From positions 496,001 through 560,000 of the forward strand of contig BPUI01000002.1 in the NCBI GenBank assembly GCA_019973575.1: 64,000 nucleotides of DNA. Direction: 5' to 3'. This DNA is from Gemmatimonadetes bacterium T265. GTDB taxonomy: Bacteria > Gemmatimonadota > Gemmatimonadetes > Gemmatimonadales > Gemmatimonadaceae. Below the pieces are notes generated by a model, which ran no database searches, was not told where the DNA came from, and worked only from the letters and a program-made list of their open reading frames with translations. A program made the translations under genes and the position numbers. Below are positions 41,896 through 53,354 of the stretch, one piece after another. Positions within the stretch are counted from its first letter, which is position 1. Every line of letters begins with the position of its first letter.

Positions 41896-42528
41896 TCAAT
41901 ACGGTTCGGAATTCTGTAGCTCGGGCTGTGGCGCCAGCCGCGCGTCGAGCGCGGCGCGGACGGCGGGCCACTCGTCCCGGAGCACGCTGAAATACACGGT
42001 GTCGCGCGTTTCCCCCGACTCATTGATCATGTGGCGGCGGAGCGTGCCCTCCTCCACCGCGCCGATGCGGGCGATCGCCGCGCGGGAGCGAACGTTGCGG
42101 GCGCTGGTCTTGAGCTCGACGCGCGCGGCGCCGAGTGTGTCGAACGCGTGGGCGAGGAGGAGGCGCTTGGCTTCGGTGTTCGTCGGGGTGCGCTGGAAGG
42201 GTTTGGCGAGCCACGTCCAGCCGATCTCGACGCGGTGGTGCTGGGGTTCGTAGTTGGCGAGGCGCGTCGAGCCGATCACGTCGCCGCTCCGGACGTCGAC
42301 CTGGGCGAACGGGAGTGCGCTCCCCCGCGCCTGCTCGGCGAGAGCGGTCTCGACGTAGCGGCGCATGTCGTCGGGGGTGCGGACGACGATCGTCGTAAAG
42401 GCCCAGAGGTCGGGGTCGAGGCCGACCGCGGTCAGCGCGGTGAGGTGCGCGAGGGTCAGCGGCTCGAGGCGGACGTGCGCGCCGGTGAGCGTGACGGGGG
42501 TGAACGGCGGGAGGGGGGCGGGGCGCAT
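41896..42528 (-). CDS. GNAT acetyltransferase, RimJ/RimL-like
   Basis: 210 residues from ATG 42526-42528. HVRLEPLTLAHLTAL opens the GNAT domain; VIGSTRLANYEPQHHRVEIGWTWLAKPFQ and the acetyl-CoA loop region followed by RVELKTSARNVRSRAAIARIGAVEEGTLRRHM are typical of RimJ/RimL N-acetyltransferases. It acetylates an N-terminus or small amine. It lies upstream of feoA on the same strand with an 83-base gap. The 242-base gap on its other side contains a half-copy of the 46.5-kb repeat. Confidence 0.88.
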   Translation of the reverse strand: MRPAPLPPFTPVTLTGAHVRLEPLTLAHLTALTAVGLDPDLWAFTTIVVRTPDDMRRYVETALAEQARGSALPFAQVDVRSGDVIGSTRLANYEPQHHRVEIGWTWLAKPFQRTPTNTEAKRLLLAHAFDTLGAARVELKTSARNVRSRAAIARIGAVEEGTLRRHMINESGETRDTVYFSVLRDEWPAVRAALDARLAPQPELQNSEPY

Positions 42529-42559
42529 CGGCCGGCGGGCGAGCGTGTCGGATGCGAGT

Positions 42560-42606
42560 GCTGTCGTCCCGAGCGCAGCGAGGGACCTGCCGTCCGAGGC
42601 GACGGG
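42560..42606. repeat. Half-copy of the 46.5-kb palindromic repeat
   Basis: GCTGTCGTCCCGAGCGCAGC, then GAGGGACCTGCCGTCCGAGGCGAC, matches the left arm of the element at 46456-46578 base by base with a handful of changes. No right arm follows. It lies upstream of the GNAT gene. Confidence 0.7.
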
Positions 42607-42770
42607 GCGGTCATCGGGCGAGACGGTCGCGTGCGCGGGCGGCGGCGCGGGGCGCTCCGCGCGCTCAGCGACGCACGGCCCATGGATCGTCGCGAGGGCG
42701 GGTGATGGGTGGGCCGCGACGTCGACGCGCGCTCCGGTCCCGCGCCGCCGCCCGCGCCGACCGCGAGCCG

Positions 42771-43634
42771 TTAGGCGGGTAGCGGTTCGGGTATAGAGTC
42801 GGCGTACACGCCGGGGCGACCGGGGCCGGGGACGCGGCGGAGCTGCATCAAGGCGACGCCGACGAGCATCACCAGGACCGAGATCGCCTGCGCGGTCGTG
42901 AAGGGGCCGAGGAAGCGGTCGTCCTTGGCGCGGAAGAACTCGACGACGAAGCGTTCCACGCCGGCGAGCACGCAGTAGAGGCCGAACAGCCAGCCCTCGG
43001 CGTGGCGGTGGCCGCGTAGGCGCCAGAGGACGGCGAACATGATCAGGCCCATCGCCACTTCGTAGAGCTGCGTGGGGTGGACGGCGACGACCGCGTCGGG
43101 CGGGGTGCCCGCCGGCAGCCGCGCGCCGAACACCTGCGTCAGGTTCGCCGCGGTGCTCGGCGGGGCGCCGTTCGGGAAGGTGACCGCGAGCGGGCCGTTC
43201 CAGGGGCGGCCGTAGTCGTCGCCGACCGCCCAGCAACCCGTGCGGCCGACCGCGTACCCGGCGGCGATCGCGATCCCGGCCACGTCGGCGTAGCGCGCGA
43301 ACGAGAGCTTCTTGTAGCGCACGGTCGCGTAGCAGAGCGCGACCGACCCGATGAAACCGCCCCAGAACACAAAGCCGCCGCGGCTGAAGATCGCGTGCCA
43401 GTCGCGCATCAAGATGACGTAGTAGAGCTTCGCGCCGATCATCGTGCCGAGCAGTGCGGCGAGGACGACGTCGGGGGCGCTCGCGGCATGGTCGAGGTGG
43501 CCGCGGCGCGTGAGCTCGCACACGACGACGACCTGCGCGATCGCGAAGGCCGCGAGCACGGCGAGGCCGAAGCCCGTGAACTGGAGCGGGCCGACGTTGA
43601 ACTGGAGGGGCTGTGCGACGATCGGGTGCGGCAT
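42771..43634 (-). CDS. lgt: Prolipoprotein diacylglyceryl transferase
   Basis: 287 residues, about seven hydrophobic helices. It moves diacylglycerol from phosphatidylglycerol to the lipobox Cys of lipoproteins. GAKLYYVILMRDW, GGFVFWGGFIGSVAL, the AAGYAVGRTGCWAVGDDYGRPWNG signature (Arg, Gly-Asp) and HPTQLYEVAMGL are all seen. Several lipoprotein substrates are predicted in this very window. The stop TAA is inside a GCCTAAC copy (42770-42776). Last gene of the long minus-strand run. Confidence 0.94.
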   Translation of the reverse strand: MPHPIVAQPLQFNVGPLQFTGFGLAVLAAFAIAQVVVVCELTRRGHLDHAASAPDVVLAALLGTMIGAKLYYVILMRDWHAIFSRGGFVFWGGFIGSVALCYATVRYKKLSFARYADVAGIAIAAGYAVGRTGCWAVGDDYGRPWNGPLAVTFPNGAPPSTAANLTQVFGARLPAGTPPDAVVAVHPTQLYEVAMGLIMFAVLWRLRGHRHAEGWLFGLYCVLAGVERFVVEFFRAKDDRFLGPFTTAQAISVLVMLVGVALMQLRRVPGPGRPGVYADSIPEPLPA

Positions 43635-43658
43635 GGCGGACAGGTTGTGGGGAACAAC

Positions 43659-44795
43659 TTACTGCCGAGGTGGCCTTTCCGGTCGCGTGCGCAGTCCGGG
43701 GATGGGCAGCGAGGCGCGCGCGCCGAGCCCGAGCCCGGCGACGTCGCCGCGCGCGAGGCGGAAGAGTCCGGCCCGCGCGATCATCGCGGCGTTGTCGGTG
43801 GCGAGGCGGACAGAGGGCGCGTACACGCGCACGCCGCGCGGGCCGAGCCGCGTCCGCATCGCGGCGACGAGCGCGCCGTTGCAGGCCACGCCGCCGCCGA
43901 GCACGACGCGCGTGCGGCCGAACGCGCGCGCGGCGCGGTACGTCTTCTCGACGAGCGTGTCGACGAGCGCGTCCTGGAAGCCGCGGGCGATGCCGGCGCG
44001 CTCGCCTGCCGCGCCCGCGCCGTCGAGCGTGCCACGCGCCTCGGCCGCGCGTACGGCGTGCAGGACCGCGGTCTTCAGGCCGGAGAACGAGACGTCGTAG
44101 TAGTCCGCGTCGTCCGGCCGCTGGTTGGCGCGGAGCATCGGGCGCGGGAAGCGCGGCACGTCGGGGGCCGCCTCCGCCGCCAGCCGCTCGACGTGCCGGC
44201 CGCCGGGGTACGGGAGGCCGAGCAGCTTGGCGACCTTGTCGAACGCCTCGCCCGCGGCGTCGTCGCGCGTCGCGCCGAGCAGGGTGTACTCGCCCCACGC
44301 TGCGACGTCGAGCAGCAGCGTGTGGCCGCCGGACACGAGGAGCGCGGTGAACGGCGGCTCGGCCTCGGGGTGCTCGAGCGTGGCGGCGAAGAGGTGCCCT
44401 TCCATGTGGTGCACGGGCACGAGCGGGACGCGTAACGCGTAGGCGAGCGCCTTGGCGTAGCTCACGCCGACGAGCAGGGCGCCGACGAGGCCCGGCGCGT
44501 GCGTGACCGCGACTGCGCCGACGTCGCCGACCGCGAGGCCCGCGTCGGCCAGGGCGCGTTCGGCCACGGGGACGACGGCGGTGAGGTGCGCGCGGCTCGC
44601 CAGCTCGGGGACGACGCCGCCGAAAAGGCGGTGCACGTCCTGCGAGTAGATGACGAGCGAGCGGAGCGCGGCGCGGCCTCCGCCGTCGTCGCCCGCGCCT
44701 TCGACCACGGCGGCCGAGGTTTCGTCGCAGGAGGTCTCGATCCCGAGCACGCGCACCGCGGCGGTCGTCGCGGGCGCGGCGGCCGGCGCGGTCAC
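43659..44795 (-). CDS. tsaD: tRNA N6-threonylcarbamoyladenosine transferase
   Basis: 378 residues from a GTG at 44793-44795 overlapping the previous gene's stop (GTGA). It transfers the threonylcarbamoyl group to A37 of ANN-reading tRNAs, with TsaB/TsaE. Present: VLGIETSCDETSAAVV, SRAHLTAVVPV, PLVPVHHMEGHLFA (metal His), LLVSGGHT and VSFSGLKTAVLHAV. Conserved everywhere and essential in most bacteria. It comes after rpe-tlpA-YbbR-like and before lgt. Confidence 0.96.
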   Translation of the reverse strand: MTAPAAAPATTAAVRVLGIETSCDETSAAVVEGAGDDGGGRAALRSLVIYSQDVHRLFGGVVPELASRAHLTAVVPVAERALADAGLAVGDVGAVAVTHAPGLVGALLVGVSYAKALAYALRVPLVPVHHMEGHLFAATLEHPEAEPPFTALLVSGGHTLLLDVAAWGEYTLLGATRDDAAGEAFDKVAKLLGLPYPGGRHVERLAAEAAPDVPRFPRPMLRANQRPDDADYYDVSFSGLKTAVLHAVRAAEARGTLDGAGAAGERAGIARGFQDALVDTLVEKTYRAARAFGRTRVVLGGGVACNGALVAAMRTRLGPRGVRVYAPSVRLATDNAAMIARAGLFRLARGDVAGLGLGARASLPIPGLRTRPERPPRQ

Positions 44796-45145
44796 GGCCG
44801 GTCGCCGACGACGACGTTGCGCACGCTGAGGCCGGCCAGCCCGCGGGGGAGGATCACGTCGTCCGGGCGGAGTCCCGCGGTGCCCGGCGCCTGCGTCGCG
44901 GCGCGGGCACGCAGCACGGGCGGGCGCACCGCGAGGAGGGCGAGCGTCCCGGCCGAGCCGTCGACGAGCGCGTACACGCCGCCCGCGGCCGCGTACGCGC
45001 TCGCCGTGCGTCCGAACACGCGCACCGGCACGTACGCGCGTGCGGGCTCGAGCGCGCGCACGAACACCCAGAGCGCGACCGCGACGACCGCGCCCGCGAC
45101 CTTCTGCGGGACGTGGCGCGCGTACCAGCGGTCGGGGACGTTCAC
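44792..45145 (-). CDS. Single-helix membrane protein, possibly YbbR-like
   Basis: 117 residues from the GTG at 45143-45145 (GTGA overlap with the thioredoxin-like gene; its own TGA overlaps the tsaD start). One helix, KVAGAVVAVALWVFVRAL, near the N-terminus, then a beta-rich extracytoplasmic part (VPVRVFGRTASAY, LALLAVRPPVLRARA, LRPDDVILPRGLAGLSV). The pattern resembles the start of a YbbR/CdaR domain, but only one repeat is present, so the assignment is weak. Confidence 0.65.
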   Translation of the reverse strand: MNVPDRWYARHVPQKVAGAVVAVALWVFVRALEPARAYVPVRVFGRTASAYAAAGGVYALVDGSAGTLALLAVRPPVLRARAATQAPGTAGLRPDDVILPRGLAGLSVRNVVVGDRP

Positions 45146-45732
45146 TGCGCGCCCGGCTCGTCGAGCAGCCGGCCGACGAGGGCGCGGTTCTCGGGCGAGT
45201 TCCAGTCCTGCGCGTAGGCCTTCTTGCGGACGACGCCGTCGGCGCCGATCACGAAATTCTCGGGGTACCCGGTGACGTGGAACGCTTTCTGGACGGAGCC
45301 GTCCGCGTCGTGCAGGATGTCGTACGTGACGTGGTACGGCGCGAGAAACTCGCGGATCTTGCGCGGGGCGTCGGCGCCGTCGTCCACGCTGACCGCGACG
45401 ATCTTGAACCCGCGGGGCGCGAAGTCCTTGTAGAGCGCCTCGAGGCTCGGGATTTCCTCGCGGCAGGGCGCGCACCACGTCGCCCAGATGTTGACGAGCA
45501 CGACCTGGCCGGGGTAGTCGGCGAGCCCGCGCGCGCCGGCGGCGGTCCGCGCCGCGCGCGCCGCGCCGGGCGGCGTCGCGGGCGGCACGACGTTCGCCGT
45601 AAACTGCGGCGCCCTACTGCCCGGGTCGACGGACGAGATCTCGTCGCCTAACGTCCGCGTCGCCACCCAGCCGCCGAGCCCGAGCAGCGCGACGACGGCC
45701 GCGATGACCGTCCACTGCTGGCGGACGGTCAC
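45142..45732 (-). CDS. TlpA/ResA-type thioredoxin-like protein
   Basis: 196 residues from a GTG at 45730-45732 (GTGA overlap with rpe). An N-terminal membrane anchor (WTVIAAVVALLGLGGWVA) precedes a thioredoxin fold with the redox pair in NIWATWCAPCREEIPSLE, and cis-Pro in VTGYPENFVIGADG. It acts on the periplasmic side, probably reducing disulfides for cytochrome c or other exported proteins. Confidence 0.93.
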   Translation of the reverse strand: MTVRQQWTVIAAVVALLGLGGWVATRTLGDEISSVDPGSRAPQFTANVVPPATPPGAARAARTAAGARGLADYPGQVVLVNIWATWCAPCREEIPSLEALYKDFAPRGFKIVAVSVDDGADAPRKIREFLAPYHVTYDILHDADGSVQKAFHVTGYPENFVIGADGVVRKKAYAQDWNSPENRALVGRLLDEPGAQ

Positions 45733-46406
45733 GCGAGGACCTCCGTCGCGCGCTCGGCCGCCGCGCGGAGCGCGCGCACCGCCGCGGCCGGGTCGGGCGC
45801 GGCGAACACGGCGTTGCCGGCCACGAAGGTGTCCGCGCCCGCCCGCCGGCAGCGCACGATCGTGTCGGCCGCGACGCCGCCGTCGACCTCCAGGTGCGCC
45901 GGGCTTCCGGCCGCGTCGAGCAGTTGCCGCGCGCGCGCGATCTTGCCCTCGGTGTAGGGGATGAACTCCTGCCCGCCGAAGCCGGGGTTCACGGTCATCA
46001 CGAGCAGCAGGTCGAGCTCGCCGACGACCTCGCTCACGTGCGCGAGCGGCGTCGCGGGGTTGAGCGCCACCCCCGCGCGGCAGCCGACCTCGTGAATGTG
46101 CGCGAGCTGCCGGTCGAGGTGCGGCACGGCCTCGGCGTGGATCGTCATCCCCGTCGCGCCCGCGGCCGCGAAGTCGTCGAAGTAGCGCTCCGGGTGCTCG
46201 ACCATCATGTGCACGTCGATCGGCAGCGCCGTGGACCGGCGCACGGCGTCGATGACCTTCGCGCCGAAGGTGAGGTTCGGGACGAAGTGGCCGTCCATCA
46301 CGTCGACGTGGACCTGGTCGGCGCCGCCGGCCTCGGCGCGCGCGAGGTCGTCGGCCAGGCGCGCGAAGTCGGCGGAGAGGATGGAGGGGGCGATGCGGAT
46401 GGGCAC
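45729..46406 (-). CDS. rpe: Ribulose-phosphate 3-epimerase
   Basis: 225 residues from GTG 46404-46406. Interconverts ribulose 5-phosphate and xylulose 5-phosphate in the pentose phosphate pathway. TIM-barrel motifs: IAPSILSADFARL, VHVDVMDGHFVPNLTFG (metal Asp, His), DVHMMVEHP, VMTVNPGFGGQEFI and LEVDGGV. It is separated from the upstream PASTA gene by the palindromic repeat at 46456-46578, which may end or re-start the transcript. Confidence 0.96.
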   Translation of the reverse strand: MPIRIAPSILSADFARLADDLARAEAGGADQVHVDVMDGHFVPNLTFGAKVIDAVRRSTALPIDVHMMVEHPERYFDDFAAAGATGMTIHAEAVPHLDRQLAHIHEVGCRAGVALNPATPLAHVSEVVGELDLLLVMTVNPGFGGQEFIPYTEGKIARARQLLDAAGSPAHLEVDGGVAADTIVRCRRAGADTFVAGNAVFAAPDPAAAVRALRAAAERATEVLA

Positions 46407-46455
46407 GGGGCGTGAGGTAGAGCGTCTAACGGTCGGAGGTCGCCCAGAACGAGGC

Positions 46456-46578
46456 TGTCATCCTGAGCGCAGCGAAGGATCGCTGTCCGAGGCGACCAGG
46501 CCCGCATGTGCGGACGTCGACGTCCGTCGCCGGGGGTAGCGATCCTTCGCCTGCGCTGCGCTCCTGCTCAGGATGACA
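46456..46578. repeat. Palindromic intergenic repeat (REP/BIME-like)
   Basis: TGTCATCCTGAGCGCAGCGAAGGATCGCT on the left is mirrored by AGCGATCCTTCGCCTGCGCTGCGCTCCTGCTCAGGATGACA on the right, with a central loop GTCCGAGG...GGGGGTAG. The sequence type (TCATCCTGAGCGCAGCGAAGGAT) is found dispersed in many bacterial genomes. One related half-copy lies at 42560-42606. It occupies most of the gap between rpe and the PASTA gene, and the hairpin could affect message stability. Confidence 0.85.
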
Positions 46579-46612
46579 CGCGGCGTGCGACACCGATGGT
46601 ACACCGGCGACC

Positions 46613-46942
46613 TCACGGCTGCGCCGCCGCGACGATCGTCACCGTCGCCCCGCGCGGCTTCTGGGTCGCGGGCGCGGGCGACTGGTCGAGCACCGTCCCG
46701 GCGGGCACCGACGCGTTCACGCGCGGCGCCCCGGTCTGCGCGTCGAACCCCGCCGCGCGCAGCGTGCGCTCCGCGTCGTCGACGAGCTGGCCGCGCACGT
46801 CGGGCACGGGGCGGTCGTCGGGGACGAGGCGCGTCGGGAAGACGAACACGTACACGAGCACGTAGGCGAGCAGGAACCCGGACGCGGCCGCCACGGCGTA
46901 CGGAATCGACCCGCGGGCCGCGGCGCGCCACCGCCCGATCAC
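46613..46942 (-). CDS. Membrane-anchored single-PASTA-domain protein
   Basis: 109 residues from a GTG at 46940-46942, overlapping the rsmB stop (GTGA). A helix (IPYAVAAASGFLLAYVLVYVFVF) is followed by one PASTA domain: PVPDVRGQLVDDAERTLRAAG, then VLDQSPAPATQKPRGATVTI. PASTA domains bind peptidoglycan or muropeptides. There is no kinase or transpeptidase domain, so its role is unclear. It sits where a PASTA kinase or penicillin-binding protein would be expected only by analogy. Confidence 0.85.
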   Translation of the reverse strand: MIGRWRAAARGSIPYAVAAASGFLLAYVLVYVFVFPTRLVPDDRPVPDVRGQLVDDAERTLRAAGFDAQTGAPRVNASVPAGTVLDQSPAPATQKPRGATVTIVAAAQP

Positions 46943-48357
46943 GACGCGCCCGCCCGGCGCATCCGCGCCGCGAACGCGCCGTCCACGCCGTGCTGCTGCG
47001 GCAGCACGCGGAGCCGACCCCGGTCGAGCACCGCGTCCGGGACCGTGCCGGCCGGCGGCGGGTCGAGCGTCCACTCGCCCGCGCCGGCGGCGAGGAACCG
47101 GTCGACCACGTCGTCGTTCTCCTCCCCCTCGATCGAGCAGGTCGAATAGACGAGCAGCCCGCCCGGGCGGACGAGCGCGGCGGCCGCGCGGAGGATCGCG
47201 TGCTGCGCCGCGCTCGTCACCGCGACGTCCGACGGCTTGAGGCGCCAGCGCGCGTCCGGGTGCCGGCGGAAGGTCCCCGTCCCGGTGCACGGCGCGTCGA
47301 CGAGCACCGCGTCGACGGCGCGAAGCGGCGCGTCGAGCACGTCGCCCGCATACGGAAAGACGTTAGGCACGTCGAGCCGGGCGACGTTCGCCCGCACGCG
47401 GGCGAGGCGCGCGGGGGAGCGGTCGCCCGCGTACACGGCGGCGGCCGAACGCGCGAGCTCGAGCGCCTTGCCGCCGGGCGCGGCGCAAACGTCGGCGGCG
47501 TGCGCGCCGGGCGGGAACGCGGCGTAGAGCGTCACGAACGTCGAGGCCGGGTCCTGCACGTGCATGCGCCGGCCGACCGCGCGCCCCTCCGCCGCCGCGT
47601 CGCGCCCGAGGAGCGCGCCGACGGCCGTGCCGCGCGCGAGGCGCACGCTGTCCGCCGGCCACGCGGCACCGTCGGGCGGCGGTTCGGTGACGACGCCAAA
47701 CGCTTCCAGCGCGTCGACGAGCGCGGCCGCGCTCACGCCGTACGGGCGCGCGACGACCGGCGCCTCCGCGTTGTTCGCGCGCAGCAGCGTCGCGGTCGCG
47801 TCGAGTCCCCAACGCTCCGCCCAGCGCGTGACGAGCCAGAGCGGGTGCGACTCCGCGAGCGCGAGCCGTTCGAGCGGGTCGTCCGGGAGGGCGACCGGCG
47901 GCACGCCGTCGGGGCCGCGCTCGCGGTCGACGCGCCGCAGGACGGCGTTGGCGAGCGCGCCCGCGCCGTGCCCGGCGCGGGTCTTCGCCAGCTCGACCGT
48001 CTCGCCGATCGCGGCGTACGCGGGCACGCTCGCCATCGCGAGCAGCTGGTAGGCGCCGAGCCGCAGCAAGTCGACGACGTCCGGGTCGAGGCGGAGCAGC
48101 CCGCCGCGCACGCGCTCGGCGAGGAGCGCGTCGAGCCAGGCGCGGCGGCGGAGCGTGCCCCAGACGAGCTCGTGGGCCCAGCGGCGGTCGCGGGCGTCGA
48201 GCGCCGCCGCGCGCCGCTCGAAGGCGGCGTCGAGGAGTACGCCGTCGCGCAGGTCGGCGAGGACCGCGGCCGCGCCCGCGCGCGCCGGGGTGACGGCGGT
48301 CGCGCGCGCGGGCCGCGCGCCCGGCCCGCGCCGGCCGGCCGCCGCCCGCGCCGTCAT
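46939..48357 (-). CDS. rsmB: 16S rRNA (cytosine-967-C5) methyltransferase
   Basis: 472 residues. The N-terminal NusB-like RNA-binding domain ([32 protein letters not shown] and so on) is followed by the SAM methyltransferase: [36 protein letters not shown] and [16 protein letters not shown], with the two catalytic Cys. It methylates C967 of 16S rRNA. def-fmt-rsmB is a classic cluster; here a VIT-family gene is inserted before rsmB (ATGA overlap at 48354-48357). Confidence 0.95.
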   Translation of the reverse strand: MTARAAAGRRGPGARPARATAVTPARAGAAAVLADLRDGVLLDAAFERRAAALDARDRRWAHELVWGTLRRRAWLDALLAERVRGGLLRLDPDVVDLLRLGAYQLLAMASVPAYAAIGETVELAKTRAGHGAGALANAVLRRVDRERGPDGVPPVALPDDPLERLALAESHPLWLVTRWAERWGLDATATLLRANNAEAPVVARPYGVSAAALVDALEAFGVVTEPPPDGAAWPADSVRLARGTAVGALLGRDAAAEGRAVGRRMHVQDPASTFVTLYAAFPPGAHAADVCAAPGGKALELARSAAAVYAGDRSPARLARVRANVARLDVPNVFPYAGDVLDAPLRAVDAVLVDAPCTGTGTFRRHPDARWRLKPSDVAVTSAAQHAILRAAAALVRPGGLLVYSTCSIEGEENDDVVDRFLAAGAGEWTLDPPPAGTVPDAVLDRGRLRVLPQQHGVDGAFAARMRRAGAS

Positions 48358-48929
48358 CCGCCCACGCCGGGGGCGCCTAACGTGCCGAGCCAGATCCCGA
48401 CCGCGAAGACGATTCCGCCGCCCACGATCACCTGCGCGACCGTGCGGCCGAGCGGGCTCTCCATGAAGTGGTAGCGGATGTAGGCGATGACGAGCAGCTC
48501 GACGACGACGACGCCGTACGCGACCCAGAGCGCGGTGCGCAGGTCGTTGATCAGGAACGGGAGGGTGTGTCCCATCCCGCCGAAGAGGGTGCCGCCGCCG
48601 GTGACGATCCCGCGCGTGATCGGGCTGCCGCGCCCGCTCACCTTGCCGTCGTCCGAGAGCGCCTCGGCGAGCCCCATGCTGATCGCCGCGCCGACCGACG
48701 CCGCGAGGCCGACGAAGAAGGCGTCGTGCGCGCTGTTGGTGAGGCGGGCGGTCGCGAAGATCGGCGCGAGCGTCGAGACCGAGCCGTCCATCAGGCCTAA
48801 TAACCCCGGCTGCACGACCTGGAGCACGAACTTGTGCTCCTCGGGCGGCGTCGGGATCGGCGGCGTGTCGGCCGCGGCCGGGGCGGGCGCGCCCGGCCCG
48901 GGGCCGGCGTCGACGAGGGTTTCAGCCAC
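48354..48929 (-). CDS. VIT-family membrane protein (iron/manganese-type)
   Basis: 191 residues from GTG 48927-48929. A Pro/Ala-rich N-terminal tail is followed by [19 protein letters not shown], a VIT1/CCC1 or MbfA-like opening helix with the conserved Asp-Gly, then [24 protein letters not shown] and [11 protein letters not shown]. These proteins move Fe(II) or Mn(II), often out of the cytoplasm. It overlaps fmt by 8 bases and rsmB by 4. A near-copy of the motif (GCCTAAT) is at 48795, with two TTA codons together. Confidence 0.85.
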   Translation of the reverse strand: MAETLVDAGPGPGAPAPAAADTPPIPTPPEEHKFVLQVVQPGLLGLMDGSVSTLAPIFATARLTNSAHDAFFVGLAASVGAAISMGLAEALSDDGKVSGRGSPITRGIVTGGGTLFGGMGHTLPFLINDLRTALWVAYGVVVVELLVIAYIRYHFMESPLGRTVAQVIVGGGIVFAVGIWLGTLGAPGVGG

Positions 48930-49902
48930 GGGAGGCGTCCGCCGGGTTGGGGTCGAAGAGGTCGCCGAGCTCGGCGCCGCGGCCGCGCACCCAATCGGCG
49001 GCGGCGGTCCGCGGGCGCCCGGCGGGCTGGACGTACGTCACGCGCACCGCGTCCTCCCCGCACTTCACGACGAGGCCGTCCGTGCCTAACGCGACGACCT
49101 CGCCGGCCGCGACGTCCGGGCGCTCCTCGACGGCGACGGCGCGCGCGCCGAAGAGCTTCACCTCGACCGGGTCGCGCCCCGCGCCGCGCAGCACGCCGTA
49201 CGCGCCCGGGCGCGGGTCGTACGCCCGCACCGCGCGGGCGACGTCCTCCGCGGGGCGGGTCCAGTCCAGCCGCGCGTCGGCGCGCTCGGTCTTCGGCGCG
49301 TAGGTCGCGCGGGCGTCGTCCTGCGGCGTCTCGCGCGCCGCGCCGACCTCGATCAGCGTCAGCGCCTCGACGAGCGCCTGTGCGCCGAGTTCGGCCAGGC
49401 GCTCCCACAACTCGCCGTACGTCTCGTCGTCGGCGACCGGGGTCTCGAGCGTGTGGAGGACGGGGCCGGCGTCGAGCGCGGGGACCATGCGCATGATCGA
49501 CACGCCGGTCGTCGCAACGCCGTGCAGCAGCGCGGCGCGGATCGGGTCCGCGCCGCGGAACGCGGGGAGGAGCGAGGCGTGGATGTTGACCGTGCCGAGG
49601 CGCGGCAGGTCGATCGCCGCCTTCGGCAGGATGTGCCCGTACGCGACGACGACCGAGAGGTCGGGCGCGAGCGCCGCGAGCTCCGACAGGAACGCGTCGC
49701 CGCGCGGCTTCTCCGGCTGGAGCACCGGCAGCCCCTCCGCGGCCGCGAGCGCCTTCACCGGCGACGGGTCGAGCCGCGAGCGCGAGCGCCCGCGCGGCTT
49801 GTCGACGCCGGTCACCACGCCGACCACGTCGTACCCCTCGCTCAGCAGGGCGCGGAGCGGCGGGACCGCGAAGTCGGGGGTGCCCCAGAAGAGGACGCGC
49901 AC
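48922..49902 (-). CDS. fmt: Methionyl-tRNA formyltransferase
   Basis: 326 residues from GTG 49900-49902. It formylates initiator Met-tRNA using formyl-tetrahydrofolate. Seen: [54 protein letters not shown] with the catalytic Asn and His, and [16 protein letters not shown]. The C-terminal OB-like domain ([19 protein letters not shown]) is present. It follows def on the same strand. Confidence 0.96.
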   Translation of the reverse strand: MRVLFWGTPDFAVPPLRALLSEGYDVVGVVTGVDKPRGRSRSRLDPSPVKALAAAEGLPVLQPEKPRGDAFLSELAALAPDLSVVVAYGHILPKAAIDLPRLGTVNIHASLLPAFRGADPIRAALLHGVATTGVSIMRMVPALDAGPVLHTLETPVADDETYGELWERLAELGAQALVEALTLIEVGAARETPQDDARATYAPKTERADARLDWTRPAEDVARAVRAYDPRPGAYGVLRGAGRDPVEVKLFGARAVAVEERPDVAAGEVVALGTDGLVVKCGEDAVRVTYVQPAGRPRTAAADWVRGRGAELGDLFDPNPADASRG

Positions 49903-49950
49903 GGTCGCCGGCCTAACGCTGCTCGGTCACGCGGCGGCGCTCACGGGCGC

Positions 49951-50511
49951 TCACAGCGCCTCGTCGTGGTGCTGCCCGGCGAGGTCCTTCGGCGCGACGG
50001 TGAGCGCGCGCCGCAGCGCCGGGTACTTCGCCTTTTCCCGCTCCCACTTCGCGAGCGCGGAGCGGCGCTTGAACGGGCTCAGGTGGTCGAGAAAGAGGCG
50101 GCCGTGCAGGTGGTCGATCTCGTGCTGCAGGCAGCGGCCGAGGAGCTCGGTCGCCTCGATCTCGACCTCCTCGCCGTCGCGCCCGACGCCGCGCACGACC
50201 ACGCGCGCGGCGCGCTCGACGTCGGCGTAGACGTCGGGGATCGACAGGCACCCCTCCTCCCCCTTGGCCTTCCCCTCGGCCGTGACGATCTCGGGGTTGA
50301 AGAGCGTGACGACTCGTTCGTCGACCTCGGCCACGAACAGGCGTTCGGTGCGCCCGACCTGCGGCGCGGCGAGGCCGATGCCGCGCGCGGCGTGCATCGT
50401 CTCGTGCATCTGGTCCGCGAGCGCGCGCAGCTCGTCGGTGACCTCCGCGACGGCGACGGTCGGCTGGCGCAACGCGGGCGCGCCGAGCACGTGGATGTCG
50501 AGCAGGGCCAT
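49951..50511 (-). CDS. def: Peptide deformylase
   Basis: 186 residues from ATG 50509-50511. It removes the formyl group from nascent proteins. The three motifs are intact: GIGLAAPQVG, EEGCLSIP (metal Cys) and QHEIDHLHGRLF (HExxH). The C-terminal extension of about 30 residues (KWEREKAKYPALRRALTV) is longer than in E. coli. A GCCTAAC copy (49911) lies in the 48-base gap before fmt. Confidence 0.96.
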   Translation of the reverse strand: MALLDIHVLGAPALRQPTVAVAEVTDELRALADQMHETMHAARGIGLAAPQVGRTERLFVAEVDERVVTLFNPEIVTAEGKAKGEEGCLSIPDVYADVERAARVVVRGVGRDGEEVEIEATELLGRCLQHEIDHLHGRLFLDHLSPFKRRSALAKWEREKAKYPALRRALTVAPKDLAGQHHDEAL

Positions 50512-50519
50512 GAGCCGCG

Positions 50520-50894
50520 TTACGCGCCCGGGCGCGCACCGGTCGTCGCGGCGGCGGGCCCGCCCACGCGCACGATGCGCCCGCGCTCGACGATCAGCCG
50601 CGACTCCGCACTCTTGATCGTAATCCGGTCCTCGTCGCCCGGCTGCCCGGACGTCCGCTCGGCGATGTGCACGACGTTGCCGACGATCCCGCCCGCGGTG
50701 AGCACCTCGTCGCCCGCGCGGAGCTTGCGCACGGTGTCCTGCTGCTGCTTGCGCTGCTGCGAGGTCGGGCGCCAGACGATGAAGTAGAAAATCGCCGCGA
50801 TCGCGACCGGCATGATCAGGTTCGCGAAGATCGCGTTCGGATTGCCGACCTGGAGCAGGGCGAGGGAGGCCAGGATGGGAGTGGGCGCTGACAT
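50520..50894 (-). CDS. yajC: Preprotein translocase subunit YajC
   Basis: 124 residues. One helix (NLIMPVAIAAIFYFIVWRP) then the QQRKQQQDTVRKLRAGDEVLTAGGIVG signature. It is an accessory to SecDF-YajC in protein export. queA-tgt-yajC is the order seen in E. coli; secD and secF do not follow here. Confidence 0.94.
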   Translation of the reverse strand: MSAPTPILASLALLQVGNPNAIFANLIMPVAIAAIFYFIVWRPTSQQRKQQQDTVRKLRAGDEVLTAGGIVGNVVHIAERTSGQPGDEDRITIKSAESRLIVERGRIVRVGGPAAATTGARPGA

Positions 50895-50949
50895 GCCCGG
50901 AATCTAACGCCGGCCGGGGGGCACTCCCTGGTCGAGGGTCCACCCGTGC

Positions 50950-53225
<2,276 letters not shown>

Positions 53226-53354
53226 GAGGGGAACGTAGCGCTGGCCAAACGTGGCAATGAAACGGCCCACTTCGCACGATTTTGACGCGCACGGCCGCGG
53301 CTGTGGTCACACAAATTCGCCACGCGGACTGTCCGCCGTGCTCATACGCGATCG

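Noticed and set aside
41896-44298. 800-residue open frame covering the GNAT gene, lgt region and part of tsaD
   Set aside because: Only the 210-residue GNAT part has recognisable sequence; the rest is an out-of-frame reading of lgt and tsaD in very GC-rich DNA.
46456-46578. Could the palindrome be a tRNA or a miniature insertion sequence
   Set aside because: It has no cloverleaf or CCA end and no flanking duplication; the sequence type matches dispersed intergenic palindromes.
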